This document shows positions 58,435-64,000 of a DNA stretch of 64,000 bases, piece by piece. A model generated the notes under the pieces. It searched no databases and was not told the origin of the DNA. It worked only from the letters and a program-made list of their open reading frames with translations. The stretch comes from Annona cherimola (lineage: Eukaryota > Streptophyta > Magnoliopsida > Magnoliales > Annonaceae). Location: positions 52,929,563 through 52,993,562 of the forward strand of contig CM059972.1 of the NCBI GenBank assembly GCA_030490835.1, in the 5' to 3' direction. Each line of letters opens with the position of its first letter. The first letter of the stretch is position 1. Both the position numbers and the translations under genes were made by a program.

Positions 58435-60946
58435 TGTGAAACCCCAACAGTATTGTGTCATTTCGATATTGTAACCCTAGATTCTTTTGTAATTAGTTTT
58501 ATGATAAATGAAAATTCATGAATTATATTTGTGAATATGTGTATTGGAGGTTAAAATAATGCAATTAAGAATTTGACCCACGTGAATAGTAACCGGGGGA
58601 TTAAGACACGTGATTAAGAGTTAATCACTTAGATTAACTTAATCACAAAAAGACAAAATAGAGATATAATCACTACAAGACGAAATAGCAATTCTTTTGG
58701 ATATTTTAATCCAAATTTGGATTTTTCTGAAAAAATAAAGAAAAATTCATAATTTGCAATCCGGGCGTCGGATTTCGATGAAATTTTTTATGGATGGTTA
58801 AAAATTCATGATGAACATGATGAATTGGTTAAGATGTGATGAAAATCACAAATCAAAGGTCAAGATGAAGCATCAAATAAAGATCGAAAAGGTGAATTAA
58901 CTTTTCAATTAATGTGCATTTGACTTTTTATTAAAATAAATAAATAAAAAATAAAAAAATTAAATGAAAAGCAGCTGCAGCAGGGGGCGTGACCAGGGGG
59001 CAGTTGGAAAAATTGACCAAGATCAATGGTCCATAATCAACCTCATCTTATATCAACGGTTAGGATTTATTTAGCCTAAATTAACTAATTTTAAAAATCA
59101 AAAAATAAATAAATAATAGGTAGGCATAGGGTGGGATGGAGCAGGTATAGGATGGCTGCTCTAGGCTCAAGGCATTTTTTTAATTTATAAAAAAATACAT
59201 TTTATAATTAAATACCTCAAGCTAAGGGGGTAAAATTCAATTTTGTGAAAAATCAAAAAGTATGAATAGGGCATCAGGGGGGACGTCCAAGGCACAATGA
59301 ATCCCAGCTCCACTTGAGCCATTCCAAGTTCCCAAACCCTCCCACACGTCCAAGGAAGAAAAGGAGAAGGTTGGAGAGAAAGTGTGAGAAAAAGTGAGAT
59401 AACTCCACTTCGGGTAAGTGATTTCTACCCAAATTTCTTTTGAATGTTAAGTAGGGTAAAACCATGCTTAGATAATGCCTAAGCATGAGAAAATAAGTAT
59501 AGTTATAATGCTCAATCGGAATTATGCCGAAACATTAAAAATTTGGAGCAAAGATAGAGCATTCGGGAGGATAACATAGGATATGTGCAAATAATGCTCC
59601 AAAATTGACAAATGATGATTTGGGATGAATAAATATGATGTTGGATTGATGATATATTAATTTCATAATTTTTGGAATTAAGGATTATGCTTAAGTGAAT
59701 TTATGTTGATTTTTAGTATATGGAGAAAATGATTTATTTAGCCAAGTAAATGATGATAAATTCAAAATGTATGAAATTTTTCATGATATACTAAGCTTAA
59801 GCTATGTCATGGTATTTTTTATTTTTGGAAAAAAGTCAATTTTTGGAACCCATGAACAGTAACCACGGATGAACAATAATTTCCTACAGTGATTTTGCTA
59901 TGGTAACCATAAACAGTAAACAGCGTAATTTTGAAGAAAATTTGAGATTAATATTTAAACTTAATGATGGATTTTTTGAAGAATTTATTGATAAAAATAT
60001 CCATATAAAGAAATAATGCCCAAATATTATAAAACACGCATGGGAAGCAACTTGAATAGAAGAAATAAAATATCCTTTTTCCTTGAATAGGAAAAGGAAA
60101 AGAGAAGGTCGAAGACACCCACTAAGAAGGTAAGCAAGTTACATGTTTTGCAAATTATTTCTAAAATGCTTGAAATTATTTGTGAATTGCTTTATGAAAT
60201 TTATTTAAGGTTGGCCATACCTATAACTGCTTTACATGAACTGAAGTTCGTTTTGTTAAATTATTTATTAAATGCTTTTTATGAAATTGTTTATGATTTG
60301 CAAATGTCATGCCGGCATATGTATGTAAATGAGCATGTGCACGAGGAATAGGCCATAGTCAAGGTAGTAAGCGGATCGGATGTCCCCCTCGCTATTGCTA
60401 AGTCGCTTAATTGGCCCAAGCCAGCGGCGACCTCCCTAAAATGGGAGCATGTATGGGATGGGCGCATAGCTAGCGTCGCATCTAATGGAATGTCATGTAT
60501 GCTATGAATGCATTGCATTTGCATTTTATGAAATGCATGAAAATGATTGAAAAATTATGTATTGCTTGCTTACTGAGTATTATTACTCACCTATGCTTTT
60601 TCAACAACAGACAGGAAATAATGATGATGGCAGCATGAAAAAAGGATATGTAGTTTTTGATATGAATGTTGTATATGTAAATTTGTATGTAAAGACAGTG
60701 ATGATAGTTTTGAAATAGAAAAGAATATCTTTTCCAGGATGATGTTTTATGAACAGGTTGTGATTATCACTATGATATGTGAAATATATTTCATGTTGAA
60801 TGAACGAGGGAAATTTTCCATGTATTGATGATATATATATATAAAAAAATCTGCCGTGTGATCAGGGTAACAATCCTGAGTCACGTTTACCAATAAAAAA
60901 CGATCCTGGAGTAAGGCTTCTAGGCACCCCGGTTAGGGGCGCCACA
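58435..60946 (+). repeat. 3' LTR of T (2512 bp)
   Basis: TGTGAAACCCC to GGGGCGCCACA. Compared with the 5' LTR it lacks a few short segments (for example the GTGCACGTGAATA copy near 58590) and has point changes. Donor at 59414, mini-exon 60091-60129, acceptor ACAGACAG ending 60614, U5 block 60852-60890. Confidence 0.95.
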
Positions 60947-60951
60947 ACTTG

Positions 60952-62053
60952 CTACATCATTTTAGGGGGTAATTTAGTGCCCTTTTATCCCTTTGATATG
61001 TTGGCTAATTCTCATCCAAGTAAAATATGCAATTATCCCATTTTAGAAATTCCAAATCCAAGATCTTAAATGAGCTACTTAACTCCCTTAGGTTGGGCGT
61101 CCACATGGCTTGCTTGGGAAGGTTTTCTTTATCACCAAGTCACTCCCATATATGTGCATTTACATGCCCTTGCTTCCTTAGCTTAGCTAGGTTTTGACTT
61201 TAGTAAATAAAAAATCAAAAATCAAGTAGAGAGCCCCCTTGGACGTCCCCTCCATGTGCCACCTCCATGACCTCTCTTAGCAAGCTCATTAGCCTATTAA
61301 ACCATGCATTTATCCACTTGACTTTCAAGGAATTTAGCCCTTAAATTCATCCAAAAAATCTTGCTCCATTCGCCTCCATTCGACACCTTGCATAGCATTA
61401 AACAAGGTCATTTAACTCACTTGCTTTAACATAAATGCTATGGTAGTCTAGGGTGCACAAAGTCAACGCTAGGCACCTTTTTTCAATTAATCGCTTTCCC
61501 ATGGTAATTTGCTTAATCCAATCCGCTCATACCATAGATTTCATAATTTTATTCAATCGTTTTAAATTTTGTCTCAACCAACGTTTCTACGTCAAGTTAT
61601 GAACCTTTGAAAATAATCTTAGAGTGTGAGATTAAAATTAAATAATTATCACCTTAATCTCATCACTTTTCCTTAATCCAATCCTCTCATAAGGTCAAGC
61701 CCAAAATCATGAGCTTACCTTTCAAATTTCATCTCATTTCGCCTTATGGGCGCCATGTTATGAATTTTCTATGATTTTCAACATAATTCCATAATTTTCC
61801 TTTCAATCTCCATTAATTAAATCATGAAAATTAAAATAAATATTCATGCCACATTAGCATATTCTAATCCTCCTTAAGCCCCTTTAGTCATCCTGACTCA
61901 CATTGGGCTTTGGCAATTAATCTTAATTATCATTCTTAATTGTAAATCCTAATTGCAAAATACCATTAAATCATATAAATCATAAATCATCTATAATTCA
62001 TTTAAATAACACATGTGTCATATTTATAGACCTATTTAGGTCTAGGTATCACA
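60952..62053 (-). repeat. 5' LTR of I, outer part
   Basis: Continues 47002-50024 after removal of T and one ACTTG copy. Ends GGTATCACA at 62053 (LTR start in minus orientation). Shares GCTATGGTAGTCTAGGGT and CGTCAAGTTATGAACCTTT with 15.1-15.3 kb. Confidence 0.85.
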
Positions 62054-63010
62054 ATTTACAAATTATCCAATTGAGTTCACAAAAAAATTGGCGTTACTTA
62101 TGGCTATATAATGAATTTTTTCAAAGCTTTTATAAGTTATTATCAATATAATTTGAGGTCATATTATTTGAAAACCATTCTTCACTCTAAAACTTTATAT
62201 TTATCTCACATATCCAGTTATATGCTTTCTTGTTATAATAGTTAATCTCGTGTAGGTTCTAGTCGAAATCTACGAGCGTATATGCCCTTCCTACTCCCTA
62301 GTAACTTCCTTTAGTTAGTTTATACTACCGAAAGGTTTGTTCTTCATGTTTTTAGCCAAACATTAGATGTAGAAATGATGCCTACATAGAGAAAGAACAC
62401 ATTGAATAGGTTCTTGCCAGCCTTTATGTATAATAGAGATCACTATATATGAATCAAATCCGACCACCTTAGTAAACCTTTTAAGAACCATGACCCATTA
62501 TAAAAAGTATTCAATGTCCACATACCCATTACAAATAGAATAATGTCATATTCTTCATTTAATGTGATGCCAAATAAGATAAACTTATTGATTAACCTTT
62601 CAAAAATGCATCATACAACCCTATAAATGGCCCATAACCCTTATGGAGTGCATTCATAAGTGCAGGCAGCAATTTAAATATCTTTTCAAATAATTCATAG
62701 AAAATAACACTATACTTAGCATTGGTGCCCAGGTTACATCTTTTCAAGGTTCGGCTTAAGCTGGTACATTTCATATGACTTCTCACATGAACAAACTCTT
62801 TATCAAATATTTTCTTCGCACCTCAACATATCTTGTGGTATTTTAGGCTGATTTCACATTCCTTTGAATGCTTTCTCGAATAGTTGCAATTGTTCTCTTT
62901 ACCAACGATTTTGTTAGAATCTTTTTTGTCATCTTTTCTATGACCCACAATTAAGATCTTGTCTTCTGATCATTACCTTAACATGTACAACATTTATACT
63001 GGTCATTTAT
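62054..63010 (-). pseudogene. Fragment of Mutator-like (MULE) transposase in older flanking DNA
   Basis: Not LTR sequence. The frame 62592-62786 (minus) ends HKGYGPFIGLYDAFLKG, resembling the MULE transposase signature in which GCRPFIGLDGCFLKG is usual; the preceding YSVIFYELFEKIF.. also fits. The first catalytic Asp, expected in LDGC, seems to be Asp after a Tyr (LYDA). Further minus-strand sequence gives VISIIHKGW near 62440-62480, compatible with the ISDxxKG motif, but in another frame. No terminal inverted repeats were identified. Confidence 0.45.
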
Positions 63011-64000
63011 TGTGGCGCCCTGAACCGAGGCGTCCACACAGTCCTTACTCCAAGATTTTGTCGATTGGTAAACGTGACTCAGGATTGTTGCCCTGATCAC
63101 ACGGCGGGTTCTTAATTGGATCTCGTCCATTTTTTTTTTTTTTCTTTCATCACATAAACATATACTCATCATCATTCATAATGGACTTATCCATATCATC
63201 ATAAATCATCAACTTCTCATATTATTCATAACTTCATAATTTCATACAACATATGTCCTTTTTCATCATATCCCATTAGAGAATCTTTTCATACAAAAAT
63301 CTATTAACCTTATAGATTCCTCTTTTCCTTTAGCAACACATGCCCTTCATCTCTTGGCTTTTCCTACACCTGTCTGAGGTTGGGAAAACAAAACATGAGT
63401 CGAAACTCAATAAGCAAGCATTTTTCATTTTAAATGCATTCCTCTCCATTCGGTAGAAGACACTTACCAAGTAATCAACTACCAATGGAATAGAAACCTT
63501 TTCATAAACCATTTTTGGAAACCTTTCATAAACCATTCATGTAAACCATTCGTAAATGCATTTCTCTCCATTCGATAAGTGACACTTAGCAAGTGATCAA
63601 CTATCAATGGAATAGAAATCTTTTCATAAAAATCATTTTATAAACATTAGATGTGCAAATGCTTCTTTTCCACTCCTGACATAAACCTTCGTGTACGGGT
63701 ACGCTAGCCCAGGGAACATCTCACATAGTATGGTCCAATATGCCGGCTGTCTCCGACTCAGCCTTATCAAGGGGAACCTCTCTTCCTCTTGACGCCTACA
63801 TGGTTCCTACATGCATGACTTTTGATTTTTTCGGCATTATATACCTCTTATACCAGGTGACTTGTCATTCTCATGTAGAGAATTATTTGCACCATCCCTT
63901 AAAAACATCATTTCAAATCCATGTTTTCCTTTTTAATCCATGTATGAAAATACAATGCATTCATTCACACATAACATTCCTTTGCCTCCACCTCTGGGGA
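63011..64000 (-). repeat. LTR of the E family, minus strand, cut by window end
   Basis: TGTGGCGCCC at 63011 followed by the U5 block (63063-63107) and GGATCTCGTCCATT; matches the last 1 kb of E's LTR in reverse. No PBS complement is seen at 62990-63010, so it may be a solo LTR or a 3' LTR. It includes the duplicated CTTACCAAGTAATCAACTACC / CTTAGCAAGTGATCAACTATC units. Confidence 0.82.

Larger units (their letters stand above)
50025..60946 (+). mobile_element. Element T: full-length Ty3/gypsy (Tekay/Del-like) with an extra ORF, degenerate
   Basis: 10,922 bp, with LTRs 50025-52561 and 58435-60946 and ACTTG target duplications at 50020-50024 and 60947-60951. PBS 52567-52578, PPT 58421-58434. 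Order: extra ORF, gag, zinc knuckles, protease, RT, RNase H, integrase, chromodomain-like tail. About a dozen stops and several frame changes make it inactive. The LTRs differ by about 4-5% by eye. Same family as A. Confidence 0.95.
12456..62053 (-). mobile_element. Element I: outermost Ty3/gypsy element, heavily interrupted
   Basis: Reassembled from pieces that keep minus-strand order: 5' LTR (62053 down to 47002), PBS (46986-46996), leader (46985-42853 and 24893-24240), gag start (24239), capsid, zinc knuckle (16.6 kb), protease remnant (16.3 kb), chromodomain tail remnant (16.0 kb), PPT (15936-15949), 3' LTR (15935 down to 12456 and on beyond the window). The joins are supported by target duplications of the inserted S1 (ACATT), G (CAATA), S2 (CTCTA) and T (ACTTG). 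RT, RNase H and integrase are deleted. Its two LTRs differ by well over 10% by eye, which fits the oldest layer. Confidence 0.8.

Noticed and set aside
1..64000. tRNA, rRNA or host protein genes
   Set aside because: No cloverleaf, rRNA segment or exon-like host frame was recognised by reading. Matches to tRNA-iMet are only the 11-12-nt primer sites.

Overview
This window is intergenic nuclear DNA of a seed plant with a large, transposon-rich genome. It is AT-rich and almost entirely made of nested LTR retrotransposons; no intact host gene was seen. The plant assignment rests on the element types (Tekay/Del-like Ty3/gypsy chromoviruses, a Sire-like Ty1/copia element, a Mutator-like transposase fragment) and the tRNA-iMet primer site TGGTATCAGAGC. 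The species cannot be named from the sequence. Element names (A, E, I, T, C, K, G, S1, S2, B) are local labels. LTR identities are estimates by eye.

Layout. The outermost element, I (Ty3/gypsy, minus strand), runs from beyond the left edge to 62053. Its 3' LTR is at 12456-15935, its gag/protease remnants at 15936-17459 and 23467-24239, its PBS at 46986-46996, and its 5' LTR at 47002-50024 plus 60952-62053. Five insertions cut it: E (plus, ending 12455), S1 (solo LTR 17460-23461, target duplication ACATT), G (24894-42852, CAATA), S2 (solo LTR 42930-46900, CTCTA) and T (full gypsy element 50025-60946, ACTTG). A (gypsy, minus, 207-8960) sits inside E's 5' LTR, and an LTR fragment of a further element B (1-206) sits inside A. 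C (another chromovirus, minus, 25196-37382) lies in G, and K (copia, minus, 27395-35913, GCCGA) splits the pol gene of C. To the right of I is about 1 kb of older DNA with a Mutator-like transposase fragment (62054-63010), then a minus-strand LTR of the E family running off the window.

How the parts work. No element looks autonomous. A carries an in-frame deletion removing most of RNase H and the integrase core. T has many stop codons and lost its integrase catalytic Glu. K has LTRs only about 1% different but carries stops, frame breaks and an Asp-to-Asn change in integrase. LTR divergence rises with nesting level: K about 1%, A and T about 5%, I well over 10%.

Most notable structure. The gypsy LTRs are 2.5-6 kb, with the TATA box 0.8-1.4 kb from the start, so the R-U5 leader is 1.7-4 kb. 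Within this leader the families share an ordered set of strong splice-like signals: a GTAAG-type donor after the TATA box, a purine-rich mini-exon of about 39-44 nt followed by GTAAGC, and an acceptor near the LTR end. Around the PBS there are also a conserved U5 block, a terminal hairpin and a U5-leader complementarity. Element T carries an extra acidic, Pro-rich reading frame between PBS and gag. It is precisely absent from its sibling A.
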